DNA from: Earliella scabrosa
Taxonomy: Eukaryota > Basidiomycota > Agaricomycetes > Polyporales > Polyporaceae
Length of the DNA: 31,110 bases
Assembly (NCBI GenBank): GCA_022605405.1
Contig: JABYQQ010000044.1
Span: 1-31,110 of the forward strand
Reading direction: 5' to 3'
Shown here: one piece after another, positions 19,965 through 29,865 of the stretch
How the letters are laid out: every line of letters begins with the position of its first letter
Numbering within the stretch: the stretch's first letter is position 1
Notes under the pieces: generated by a model
Database searches by the model: none
Told to the model about the DNA's origin: nothing
The model's input: the letters and a program-made list of their open reading frames with translations, nothing else
Program-made: the position numbers and the translations under genes

Positions 19965-20577
19965 GCCGTCCCGATCGCGCGCCCACTGCCCTAAATCGGG
20001 TATGCTTATGGCCATATCCGGTCAACAGCTAGTGACAGGCCGCCAGGCGGCGGTTGCGAGCAGCAAGCAGTTTTATGTACAATAGATGGAGGGTGCGCAA
20101 CAGCGTCGTCACCTACGGAAGGGTCGCGGCAGAGAGTAGTCCAAATATCTGCAAAGTTGCTCCATTAGCATGCGCGCCATCCACCCATCCATCGCACTGA
20201 AGCGCACCTGCACTGCGCTCCCTTTCGTCGTATGAACTATGCGACGCTCCATGGGCGACCAGAGTCTCGTTGACGCCTGAGGGACAGATGTCGAAGTTCA
20301 GCGGCAGCCCTTTTTGGGGACCGTGGACGACCGCGCTCACCTCGTTCCCTTTGGAGGTCGACATGTCGACTCGCGCCGTCAACGTCCGACAGGAAACTCT
20401 CCAGAGTTGCAGCTGTGGCGGGAATCATACTGGATGGTGTGGTGAAGTTTGACTGGACGAGGGTGATCAAGGCGATATATGAAGGATCACGATCCACGAG
20501 CGTAAATTAAAAGGGTGCTGCCTCATGTTTGATTGTTGCTTATGAGCGGGTGGAGCGCACTTTCCGTAAGCGGACAC

Positions 20578-20583
20578 ACGCGT
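20578..20583 (+). promoter_or_regulatory. MCB-like element (ACGCGT) upstream of the RNR gene
   Basis: ACGCGT lies 284 bp before the ATG of the ribonucleotide reductase gene. In ascomycete yeasts this hexamer binds MBF and drives G1/S transcription of RNR genes (established). A role in this fungus is inference, and one hexamer may be chance. Confidence 0.35.
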
Positions 20584-20788
20584 CGGGCCAAGCCGTCGGT
20601 GGGTGGAGAGGTCTGTCAGCGTCGCTCGCACTCTCGCGCCGAGCATCCCTGGCGTAACCACACAGACCTGACTTGAGGGAGCATGGTGGGTAGCATGAGG
20701 AAAGGGTGCAGCAACCGTGAGGGGACGGGGTACGTGAGGCCTGTCATGCCAAGGCCACAACACGGGAGATCGTAGGGATCCGCATGAG

Positions 20789-20797
20789 TATATAAAG
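20789..20797 (+). promoter_or_regulatory. TATA box of the RNR small-subunit gene
   Basis: TATATAAAG stands 70 bp before the ATG at 20867, a usual fungal core-promoter distance. Confidence 0.7.
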
Positions 20798-20866
20798 AAC
20801 CTGTGCGGGCGAGGTGAAAACCTGACACACCTCAAGTGCGAGTTGACTCTACTACCTACCGGTATC

Positions 20867-22046
20867 ATGTCGCCCACCGATTTCCTTCTCCGTGCAGATC
20901 GTTCTCGCTTCGTCTTGTTTCCTATTCGGTACCCCACGGTGCGTATCCACTGAACCGTAGTCGATGTCGACGCACGTTGTTCTGACTAACTGCGTCCTAG
21001 CTGTGGGACGCGTACAAAACGGCGTTGGGCTGCATCTGGACCGCGGCGGAAGTGGACCTTGGGAAGGATCGCGTGCAATGGCGGACGGCTCTAAACCAGT
21101 ACGAGCGCGAGTTCATATCCGTCATTCTGGCGTTCTTAGCTGCTTCGGATGGCATAGTGGTGGAGAATCTGGCGCAGCGATTCTGCGCGGAGGTGCAGGC
21201 TCCTGAGGCGAGGTGCTTCTACGGTGTACAGATTATGATGTGAGTATGACTTCAATCGTTGCTTCGACCGAGGGCAATGCTTACCGTCAACACTGCAGGG
21301 AAAATATACACTCGGAGGTGTATAGTCGCCTTATCCAGGAGCTAATCGAGGATGTGAAGGAGCAGGACAGGTTGTTCAAGGGCTTGGAGACTATGCCCGA
21401 GGTGCGCGCGAAAGCGGAGTGGTGCATCAAGTGGATCGAGGACACCGGGAAGAGCTTCGGCGAGCGGCTCGTCGCATTCGCCATCGTGGAAGGGATCTTC
21501 TTCTCCTCGTCGTTCGCCGCCGTCTTTGGGCTGAGGCTGCGAGGCGTCATGCATGGCCTAGTGCAGGCGAACACCATGATTGCTCGGGACGAGGGCATGC
21601 ATATGAAGTTTATGAAGTTTGCATGCCTGCTCTACCGCGAGCTGGACGCTCCTGTCGCTGCCGACGTGGTACGAGGCATGGTCGCAGAGGCGGTGAGATT
21701 GGAGCAAGCCTTTTTCGACGGTAAGCATCTCCGCTCGTCGCCCATCCTGCCCGTGTGACCTGGGCCGTAGCCGCACTCAGCCCGAAGCCACTAGTGGGAA
21801 TGAACTCACGGTTGATGAGGAAGTACGTCGAATACGTGGCGGACTTCCTGCTCAAGATGCTGGGGATCAATGCACTCTACGGTTCGAACAACCCGGTGAG
21901 CTCTACCTTCTCTCGGCGTCGAGCGACGGCCGCTTACTGCCTCACTATAGTTTCCGTTCATGGAGACGTCCGCTGTCGGCGTGAAGACGAACTTCTTCGA
22001 ACGGCCCGTCAGTGACTACTTGGGGGTTGCCATGCACGGGGCTTGA
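20867..22046 (+). CDS. RNR2: Ribonucleotide reductase small subunit (R2), short form, 317 aa
   Basis: R2 houses the diiron-tyrosyl radical centre used by class I ribonucleotide reductase to make dNTPs. Five exons (20867-20938, 21001-21239, 21299-21720, 21771-21895, 21951-22046) sum to 954 nt in frame; the first intron has a CTAAC branch site. All expected iron ligands and the radical tyrosine are readable: D43 (WTAAEVDL), E105, H108 and Y112 (ENIHSEVYS), E168 ([10 protein letters not shown]), E202 and H205 (RDEGMH). The protein is shorter than the about 390-410 aa usual for fungi. The N-terminal extension is absent, and it ends [10 protein letters not shown] instead of the flexible tail ending in an acidic FxxDxDF-type peptide that docks onto the large subunit. 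A 9-bp tandem duplication (ATGAAGTTT at about 21604-21621) inserts an extra MKF after the H205 ligand. It is probably a divergent second copy; whether it is active is unclear. The symbol names the family, not proven orthology. Confidence 0.9.
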
Positions 22047-24093
22047 TGATGGCGTCGAGATGGAATGTAGGATATGCAGTAGCAGTGACGCAGCGCGAAA
22101 TGTACGCGAGGATATGATAAAGTTCGTCGGCATTGTGCAGGAGGAACAGAGCAGCGGTTAGACGTACGTATACAGTGGGCGTCGACGGTGAGGTCGAGGG
22201 GCGTGAAGCGCGATTGGAGTTGGGGGGGGAAATAGCGGAGCGTGTTTTTGTGCGAGCGCGATAGTGAGCAAATTTGATGCCTGCCGCGGAAGGCGAGTGA
22301 CGCCCGGCTGGTCAGCCAGAAGAGCCGGTGTGACATGGATCAATTATGGGTGTGTTGGTCTTGGGTTCTACTCTCCTGGCGCTCCGGTGATGGTTTGCGG
22401 CATTGCGAACTGCGGCGAGCATAGAGGTGGTCGGCTCGGAGAGGGACAGAGCCACTAAGGGGGGGGGGGAGAGAGTTACGCAGCCAAGTAGTACCTGCGT
22501 GTCGGCGTGCACCTTACGTCTACATGACCATGACCCTGGCCTACCGTTTCTAGTCGTGGTGCTTGTATGTGCGAGTGTAGCGGGAGGTGGTGCGTAATGG
22601 TTGCAGGAACCCATGGCGCATCGCGGCTGATCGTCTGGCCCGTCAACGAGCCATGCGTTCCACGTTGACGGGGGTGGGGGGTCCAGAGGAGACGGGGATA
22701 CATGGGGCTAAAACTCACGATGTCCCGCGTAGCGCTTGCGAGTTGCGACTATGGAGTAATCAAATACTCAGGCATGACGGAGAAGCGGTCGGCCTGGCGA
22801 TGGCACCGATACCTATGTGGACGGACAGCCCGAACAAGTGAGGGCTGAGGACCGCCAACGCGGGGCCTGGGAGCTTGAGTGTACGCACCGTGAGCCATGG
22901 AGGTTAAAGCGACTCTATCCACCTCTGCGCTTTGAACGAAGTCCGCCGCGCCTCCGCACGATGATTGTTGGGGCTGGTGCCGGGTTCCATGGTAGTATAA
23001 GAGAAGCCGGAGGAGCTTGCAGAGACCTTCCCTTGCGCCTCCTGGACCTGATATATTCGCATACAGGCTGTCCGCAATCGGGCAGCTAGGGGCCGAAAGT
23101 TGTAGTAGGAGGGTATTCATCACGGGAGGGGGTCTGCTGTTGGTGATAACGGTTCAGCGCACGCTCGGGCACGGGTGGGGCAGAGTAATGGGCACCTGCC
23201 GCGCTCAATGAGCGGTGAATCGATAGGGGGTCTAGTGAATGCCGTTAGGGCGGAGATTTAACTTAAGGGTGACGTTGAGCAGACCGTACTTAGATATCGA
23301 GGCAGCGCAGGCGGAAGACCAGGGAAGACCGGGCAAGCTTCGTCCGCCGAGTCTTCCCGACCAGACATGGGACCTCAAGAGCAACATGTATTTTGGGAAC
23401 AAGACCTGCCTGGTTCCCGTCTTCATTCCGTGGAGGGTCGAGGAGCAGGGTGTCGTAATTGTTGCAACCGGTCCGGCTTCGAGTTTCTTGGGTCCTCGCC
23501 GGGTCGCGATGCAGTAGACCCGTTTTCCCGTTAGTGCAGGGAGTTGCGCGTGAAGGACCCACGATTTGAGCACGATGCTTGCGCGAGTCCGCTTCAAGGT
23601 TCACGCCCTCCGTGCATGTATTTGCACCGGCCCTACTTGCCAGTATGAGTGATCAGGTCCGTCGACTGATGGGGTACTTGCGAGTTACTGGCTAGCAGGC
23701 ACGGGAGAGCCCAGGGAAAGCCACCATGATTGCGTCCAATTTCAGTGTATGTGGTATGGATAATGGCTCGGATCTTCCAATCGGTAACGTGACGCTCGGT
23801 ATTTGCTGCGACCCTTACGCGGACCGTTCGACCTATCAGAGCGGGTCTCCATGAGCTCACCCGATGCGCACATGCGCTTCTCAAGGAAGTCGAGAATCTG
23901 CACCGCGTGCGAGATACACACCTGCAGGTGCGAACACGTTGCGCCCTTGCATCTATGAACAATTCCAGCGAGTACAATCTCTCAGCTGGTCCCGTTCTGA
24001 CTGGATCGTGGCGCGCAGGCTATGTCATGACCCTCGTTGGTGGAGAAGCGTGTTCCGCGAACCAGCAGAATGCATGGATTACGTGAGTCTGGT
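22047..24093. other. Gene-poor 2-kb stretch
   Basis: No gene is convincing. A G11 run occurs at 22459-22469 and a shorter G run near 22225. A 92-codon ATG frame at 23239-23517 (containing DQTWDLKSNMYFG) overlaps a longer frame on the other strand. Neither shows a recognisable domain or intron. Confidence 0.4.
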
Positions 24094-24104
24094 TGACGTC
24101 GGAG

Positions 24105-24113
24105 TATATATAT
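24105..24113 (+). promoter_or_regulatory. TATA box of the second MYND gene
   Basis: TATATATAT at 24105-24113 is about 143 bp upstream of the ATG at 24256. A CRE-like TGACGTC lies just before it (24094-24100). Confidence 0.5.
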
Positions 24114-24255
24114 GAGGGGGGTGGATGGGCACTGCCATTCCTAATCTCCTTCCGATTCCTCAACTCATCCCTCCTCGAAACTGCACCCCCGTCGCCTACC
24201 GGCAGGAACACCACTCTGCTCTCAACCTCCGCGCAAAATCGTGGCGATTGTGTCA

Positions 24256-25370
24256 ATGTCGTTCTCGGCGCTTTCCGTCTTTGCCCCTACCGCAGACTTC
24301 GGACTACCGAGTGCCTGCGAGCCTCGTGTGGCCCACGAGCCGTGTGGTGATGATCTTGGCTGCGAGGACAGCGTTGCGCGCGATGGGCTGGACGTCTGCG
24401 GAACGCTCGCGGCGTGGGAGGGCGGCAGCGCTACCGAAGTCCAGCCCGCGTACCACGTCGGGGCGTACGCTGAAAAGCATGATCCCGGTAGCGACAGCGA
24501 TCGCGCTCCTCCCTCGCCCCCCCCCGACCTCTCATTCTATGAAGCTGCATCCATGCCTGGTGTTCCCCATCCACTTACCGCTCTACGCATCGTTCCCCTC
24601 CCGCGTTGCGCAGTATGTGGGAGCCCTACCATATTCACGTGCGCCAGATGCGTGGAAGGTCCATCTTATTGCAGACCTCAACATTTCCTCGCGGTACGCG
24701 GCAAAGCTCTTCCGTGTCCTGCCCGTACTGATATTCTCGCACTGACAGGACTGGCCGCGCCACCGGCAGCAGTGCACCGTGACGGCCCAGCGCACATGGA
24801 ATGACGCTGTGCAGGACGCCTTAGTGTTGTCCGAACTACATAAACTCGAAAGCGAGACGAGGAACACGGAAGAGAAGCAAGCGGAGGCGGACGATCCGGA
24901 GTATCCTGCGTGCACTGTTATGGCCTTGCTGGCACATCCCACAATGGGTGAGTGTCTCACATCCTTGACAACTCGTGTCAGCCGTCGAGCCACGCTTCGC
25001 AGAGATGCCTCAGTACGTGCAAGTACCCTTGGTGCGCCCCAAGAGCCCCTCGGAGTCGGCGTACCTCGTGCCCGCCCTGGAAGACTACTTCAAACGCCGA
25101 TGCGCTCGCACTGTGGTGCAGTTCGGGGCGGGCATGCGCTTCCTCACCGCCCCCTTCCATGTGTTCTTCTGCCCCGACTCGTATGTATCGAACGCGCTCC
25201 CGAACCGAGCGATAGCGTCTCTTGTGGAAGGGATTCTGCCTACACCCAAGATGTGGCCTGGTCTCGTAGTGGTGCTCAAGTTGTCCGGGCACGGTCGCCA
25301 CGACTATGTCGATATCACTCGCGACGACATACCCGACATCAGGGAGTATTTCGGTATGTTTCATGGATGA
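24256..25370 (+). CDS. MYND-type zinc-finger protein, paralogue 2 (334 aa)
   Basis: Exons 24256-24693, 24749-24947 and 25003-25370 sum to 1,005 nt in frame. Of two possible acceptors for intron 2, the one at 25002 is chosen because it gives MEMPQYVQVPLVRPK, which aligns residue for residue with MDTPTYVPIRLVRAK of the paralogue at 4834-5735. The finger (about residues 115-155) reads CAVCGSPTIFTCARC, YCRPQHF, DWPRHRQQC, with the same Cys-to-His change as the paralogue. The C-terminal domain (LVPALEDYFKRR, MRFLTAPFHVFFCPDSY, LKLSGHGRHDYVDIT) is equally conserved. It differs by about 65 extra N-terminal residues rich in acidic and Pro residues (PPSPPPDLSFYE); an internal ATG at 24547 would give a shorter form. 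Both genes are intact, so the duplication has been kept. Function unknown. Confidence 0.88.
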
Positions 25371-25447
25371 TGTGCCGCGTTAAGGCATGATTCGCATTAC
25401 TATACTGGGGTGACCATGTATGCACATCGTATATTACATAAACCTGC

Positions 25448-26860
25448 CTAGTTACGTGGCGCTATGTTTCCTTCACCGATGGCGCCTGAAACTTCTGCGT
25501 CTTTGGTATGCGTCTGAGTACTTCTCCCCCACTTCTGTCTTAGGACGACCTTCGCGGCTTCGGCGACACCTAGCCTATCCCGGGGATCTGGACGAAGCAG
25601 GGCAAGGCACACAGCCAGATAGTCTCCGTCGACATCAAGATCCTGCGCGGAATATGAGCAGGGATGCAGAAGAGGGCCACCAGCACTAGTTGGAGGAAGT
25701 ACGCACCTTGACCGTGTTGCTGTCCTTGATACACTTGACACGACGCATCTGCTTCAGGTCACGACGCCCGACTGCGACTTGCACATTTCCTCCTCTCAAC
25801 AGGATCCCGCATTCGAACCCAAGTCTTGCCCGTCCGGCGAACGCCGGAGTGATGGGACCCACGATACGATGTATGGCCGCCATCCTCTCGGCCGGAGTCT
25901 CAGTGGGAGGAAACACAGGGCTCGTGGTCCATAACTCAGTTATGACGCAGCCCGCGGAGAATGCGTCACCTTCCGTGCCCCATGGTAAGCCTGCTGGGTG
26001 TTCAGTGGCGTGCGTGCGATGTTAACTGACTCGTTCACCTAGAGTGACCTCGGGAGCCCGATACCTAATCGAACCTACCTGTCCATAGTGAGGGGTTGTC
26101 CCGAGACGGGAGTCTTCATAGTCGATAATGCGGATGTCGATTGACACCAGCGTAGCTTCGGCCTTCGCTCTGCTTGCGATACATCTGCCGCCGGTACGTC
26201 CTCGAGCATGTGTACTGTCCCCGTTACTCACGGCGACATTCGACTTCGAAGCGCAGGTGCGAGAATTGCACAGCATGATATTTTCGCACTTGATGTCGCC
26301 GTGTACAACGCCTATGCTGTGGAGGTCTGTACGGTGTCAATACTCTACTCAAGTTTGTCGAGGTGCTTACATGTTAAACCGGTGAGCAGCTGCTTGCTTA
26401 TCTCACCCGCGTCCGCCTTAGACAACGGGTTGAGACGATCGTTGCGAAGTAATTCTTCCAAAGACATTTCTAACATTGGGAGGACGACGCCGACTAGCTC
26501 TGTATCCATGACTTCGTCAAGTACCTCTACCGTGGGGCTGTAAATGCGTCAGGGCCATCGCATGCTTACCCTGGCAGCACGTTACCACGTTCCCCTTTGT
26601 GCTTGGTGACGTATATAGCGGTATATGCTTGCCTCGCCTATCAAGGACAACGCTGTCTCGCTGCTGACTCGAGCAACTTTGACAGCGACTACTTCACTAC
26701 TCCCTGATTTTAGTGCGCGATATACCGCCCCCGTACGTCCGCTCCCTATTTCTTGCACCAGCTCGTCTATGTTGATGAAGGCGTCAGCAACACACCAGGC
26801 GGAAGGAGGTAGACCCACTGCGAACTTACACCCACAAAACTTGGTCGTCTTCACTTCCAT
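25448..26860 (-). CDS. Protein kinase with atypical HGD and DYE motifs (379 aa)
   Basis: Six minus-strand exons (26860-26586, 26537-26371, 26326-26232, 26162-26039, 25990-25707, 25642-25448) sum to 1,140 nt in frame. Kinase landmarks in order: glycine loop IGSGRTGAVY (38-47), VAVK with the ATP-binding Lys at 61, a likely helix-C Glu at 76 (GEASIY), the hinge region (LVGVVLPMLEMSLEELL), YLHSIGVVHGDIKCENIML with the catalytic Asp158, Lys160 and Asn163, IIDYEDS where DYE stands for DFG (193-195), GSIRYRAPEV (209-218), and GDAFSAGCVITELW (228-241). HRD is HGD and DFG is DYE, but the catalytic Asp, Lys, Asn and metal-binding Asp remain, so activity is possible. The SIRYRAPEVTLG loop and FSAGC helix resemble CMGC (CLK/SRPK/DYRK-like) kinases. 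The start is the first ATG before the glycine loop. The C-terminal boundary is less certain than the core. Confidence 0.87.
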
Positions 26861-27325
26861 CGCGGCAGCCGTTCGACCCTGCTGCAACCCACGGTGGGGC
26901 GTACTTATATTGGCTCGGGGGGGGGGGGGGGGGGGGGATAGGAGCTCTTGATGACTCTGTAGCGCGGCCCGCATCGTTGTTCCATCCGTGCCCGTCCAAG
27001 GTTCGCCGGGAATGTCACCGAGATTGCTCAACAAGCGTCAAGTACGCCGAACGCTCCGAGATCGCTGTCCGCCGTCCATCAACGGGCGCGCTGTAACAGC
27101 TGGTCGCGCGGGATGCGCACGTCACGCAGTAGCTGGAGAGGGGAAAGGATGGCTAACAGTCCAGTCACTACTTAAATAGATGGCGTGAGGCAGGACGCCG
27201 GAGCAACACCTCCCAATCGCTGAAGCGTCTCCCTTCCCCAGTAGGTGTCTTGTCTCGCCGTGACCATCCCGCCTGACTAACGGTCTCACTGTCCATTGCG
27301 CTAGACCTGAAAATCAATACGCACC
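26861..27325. promoter_or_regulatory. Divergent intergenic region between kinase and NTase-like genes
   Basis: The 465 bp separate two start codons pointing away from each other and must hold both promoters (inference). A 22-G run (26916-26937) lies about 56 bp upstream of the kinase ATG. TTAAATA at 27172-27178 is a TATA-like candidate for the plus-strand gene, about 150 bp before its ATG. Confidence 0.5.
26916..26937 (+). repeat. Homopolymer of 22 G
   Basis: An uninterrupted G22 tract on the plus strand, by far the longest homopolymer in the window. Its length is likely variable between isolates, or a sequencing uncertainty. Confidence 0.95.
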
Positions 27326-28539
27326 ATGATTCATGAGGATTTCAAGAGGACGGCCGCTCAACGGTTCTTGTAAGTGTTGGCGCTATCCCCATAGATGCGT
27401 CATTCGTAACGGGTCAAGGCTGATGTCGTTCGCCTTGCAGCCTATCGCACGAGAGTGGACTGCTCATTACCGAAGAGATGGACCTACCCCTCTTAATGCT
27501 GTGGCGTCAAGTATGCCGTGCGAGTCGCGCGCAGACGACTGCGGCGTTGAGACGGACCTTGGACAATCTACTCATGCGCTTCCTTCCCACTTCCCGCGAA
27601 CTCCTTCGTCTCGTGACGGAGTGCCATGCCTTCCTCGGAGGGGAGTTTGCGCTATCATTCCTGCTTCGCGACCCACGCCTTCAGCCCAACTCCTTGGAGG
27701 TGTTCACATCCGATGGATGGTTCCACACATTTACCGACTACCTCAAGTACTCTCCGTTCGTGTCCCCGCACCTGAAGTTTCGCGGCATCGGCCTCTTCAT
27801 CAGACCTCACAGCCAGATACGCGAGGTGAGGCGTTACGCCTCCTTCCTCGCACGCTCAGGTCGAGAGATACGGGTGTACGAATCGGACTCTCTTTCCGCA
27901 CTCACACCAATCACTAGATCCTGGTGCACCGCGCTGGTGAACTACGTCACGGAGACGTCGTTCGGGTGCGCGTATCCCCAGCTCACGCTTCGCCGACTCG
28001 CCATTGTCGCTGACATGTGCCTGACGGGGATGAGCATCGAGGAGCGCCAAACAATGGACGCGATGTTGGCCGCCGGGTTCACTTTCACGTTCCACCTGCC
28101 CGAGTACAGCGGGGGAACGAGGGATGTAGAGCAGTACGCCCCAGGGCTATTCCCCTGCTTGCGAGCGAAGTACGTATGTCCAGATCAAGGACGTTACTTC
28201 GGGGACGTGGCGTCGCTGGGGGCCTTCATCGACCCTTCCACGGACAATCACCGGACCGCCTTCCAGCAATCCCAGGCGCCTTACGGCCTCATGGCAGCCT
28301 GGCGTATGTGGACGAGCGGCGCGTGCTCGGGCGGATGCGCGATGATCGACGACGTGCTCAACGGAGGCGCCGTTTCGTTGCCGATGGTGATCGTGGAAGA
28401 CGATATATTCCGCCTCCAACACGTGCCCTACAAGAGGGAGTGGGGACGGCCGGCTCTGAGGTCGGCGGTCAGGCCTTCAGGGGGCGAGAGCGTACTATGT
28501 CGTTCTAGCCTTCCGGAGGGACATGTTGAACGGAGGTAG
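27326..28539 (+). CDS. Nucleotidyltransferase-fold-like protein, degenerate active site (380 aa)
   Basis: Exon 1 (27326-27369) and exon 2 (27441-28539), with a 71-nt intron (GTAAGT..TTGCAG), give 1,143 nt in frame. The intron placement extends the protein upstream of the internal ATG at 27478 and is preferred because it gives MIHEDFKRTAAQRFFLSHES without a break. An N-terminal helical part (LLMLWRQVCRASRA) resembles the F-box-like start of the neighbouring relative. Then LGGEFALSFLLRDP...LQPNSLEVFT occupies the place of the hG[GS]...Dh[DE]h motif of the polymerase-beta-like nucleotidyltransferase fold, but the first Asp is Ser. The rest (SFGCAYPQLTLRRLAIVADM, MDAMLAAGFTFTFHLPEY, RYFGDVASLGAF) matches a kind of hypothetical protein I associate with Agaricomycetes. 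A broken relative follows at 28930-29865. Probably non-catalytic; function unknown. Confidence 0.75.
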
Positions 28540-28929
28540 ACAACGTCATCCCCGCGCCGTATTATGTAAATTTGACAGTACGGACGGCCGCGCGCCGCAG
28601 CATGACGTGGTGTGAATTACGGATTATGCCGACGGTTCTCAATACCGGAGGAGTGTGGGAATGTTTGAAGGAGTGGCGCGTCAGCGGTGGGGACGGTCTA
28701 TTGAAGCACACAGCTTACACACCCCGCTCGTCACATCTCGGTCCGACCTGGAGGCCAGTGGTTTGCACACAAAAGCGTAGAGGACGGTAGAAGGTTGCCT
28801 GGTATCCATTTGCTTGCTTGGGTCTACCGGCGACGCGCAATGGGCCTCTTCATCCGAACTCGCTTCCCTTCTCCTGGTTCGCCTGCCCCTCTGGACCGTA
28901 TCCCCGACCTACAGGGTCCTGTCAGGTAT

Positions 28930-29865
28930 GTGCTCATTATGGCTGGACCCAGGTTGCGGGATGAATTGCCCCTTATTCGTCATACCGGATCGCAGCATTC
29001 CAGACGACGTGCTTTATGCCATCGTTGGTCAGTCGGACGTCCTCACCCTGCTCTGCTGGCGCAGGACGTCCAGATGGATCTTCAGGCAGGTCGCCATACT
29101 ATTACGTCGCCGTTACGAAGATTGCGTTCGCGCATTCGTGCCAGACGTGCCGCATCTAGATGCCTTAATGCGGGACGCCGGGGCGATAATATCGGGGTCC
29201 ACAGCCCTTCACTTCTTCCTCGAAGATGGAGCCCAGGCGATATGGACATATACGTCCCCGATGAAAACTATGACCAATTCATCACTCGCGTCATGGTCGA
29301 TCAAGCGACCTCTTCCGATACCTGCCGAGGCAGCTGGCGTGGCCGACCGGAGAAATAGAGGAGGTCGATGTGGACGCGGAGCATGACCAGGCGACGGACG
29401 AAGAAGACTTCGGTACCCCATCCGCTGGAGACAACATCTATGGCATCAAGGAAGTCAGGCGCTTCCGCACGATCACAGGCCGCATGGTAGACGTCGTACG
29501 CAGTCCCGTTAGCACGCCCCTCGCGCCCTTGCACGCGTTCTGGTCCACGTTGGTCTGCAATTTCATTTGCGCCCGACGGCTGTGGGTGTGCATACCCGGC
29601 GGGGACCATGCAGCGTAAGGGGATCGTCAGATCGACCTATATGTCTACTAAGGACATCGCCGCCGCGGACAAATATGTCGACCGTGGCTTCGTACTCGTT
29701 CGCGACGACTGGATGTCTTGGGCAAGCGACCCGCCGACTTGGGAGCCCGAATTCTTCGGGGACGTCGATGCTATGGTCATCAGCTTCCGCCGAGACCCTG
29801 AAGACGCTGGAGCGGGGTTAGGAGTAGCGCATCGGGATGGCCGCTGGCGGATCGTTGGGGAGTAG
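28930..29865 (+). pseudogene. Frameshifted relative of the NTase-like protein, with D-x-D motif kept
   Basis: Four pieces in three alternating frames give one family protein: IPDDVLYAIVGQSDVLTLL (F-box-like, about 28985-29045), then ISGSTALHFFLED (29190-29230); after a shift near 29222, WSPGDMDIYVPDENYDQFIT (29228-29287); after a second near 29295, SSDLFRYLPRQLAWPTGEIE, EVRRFRTITGRMVDVVRSP and FWSTLVCNFI (29305-29567); after a third (one extra T near 29568), APDGCGCAYPAGTMQRKGIV through to a stop at 29863-29865. The GS...DMD pair fits the hG[GS]-x9-13-Dh[DE]h signature of nucleotidyltransferases, unlike its intact neighbour where it is degraded. Three small indels could be true decay or base-calling errors. 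The neighbouring genes read cleanly, which favours decay. The true start is not resolved; the readable part begins near 28930. Confidence 0.72.

Larger units (their letters stand above)
17946..20577. other. Gene-poor 2.6-kb stretch with several short repeats
   Basis: No gene is supported; open frames here lack splice-consistent extensions or family similarity. The stretch holds a GGACAG-type array (19034-19095), a 28-bp direct repeat (19337-19364 and 19655-19682) and a palindrome-bearing 20-bp array (19903-19964). This density of repeats suggests old repeat or mobile-element debris, but no terminal repeats or element proteins are visible. Confidence 0.45.

Noticed and set aside
20237..20497. 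Minus-strand frame containing NFDICPSGVNETLVAHG-type residues nearby
   Set aside because: It lacks an ATG and needs a frame change with no intron signals to join the pieces.
23232..23604. Overlapping open frames of about 90-120 codons on both strands
   Set aside because: No domain, and the two strands compete with equal length; no splice-consistent extension.
24948..24981. 34-nt intron in the second MYND gene (acceptor at 24981)
   Set aside because: The acceptor at 25002 gives a 55-nt intron like its paralogue and an exact match of the protein junction.
27478..28539. NTase-like gene starting at the internal ATG 27478
   Set aside because: A clean intron (27370-27440) joins an upstream ATG exon in frame, which fits better than an exon starting mid-helix.
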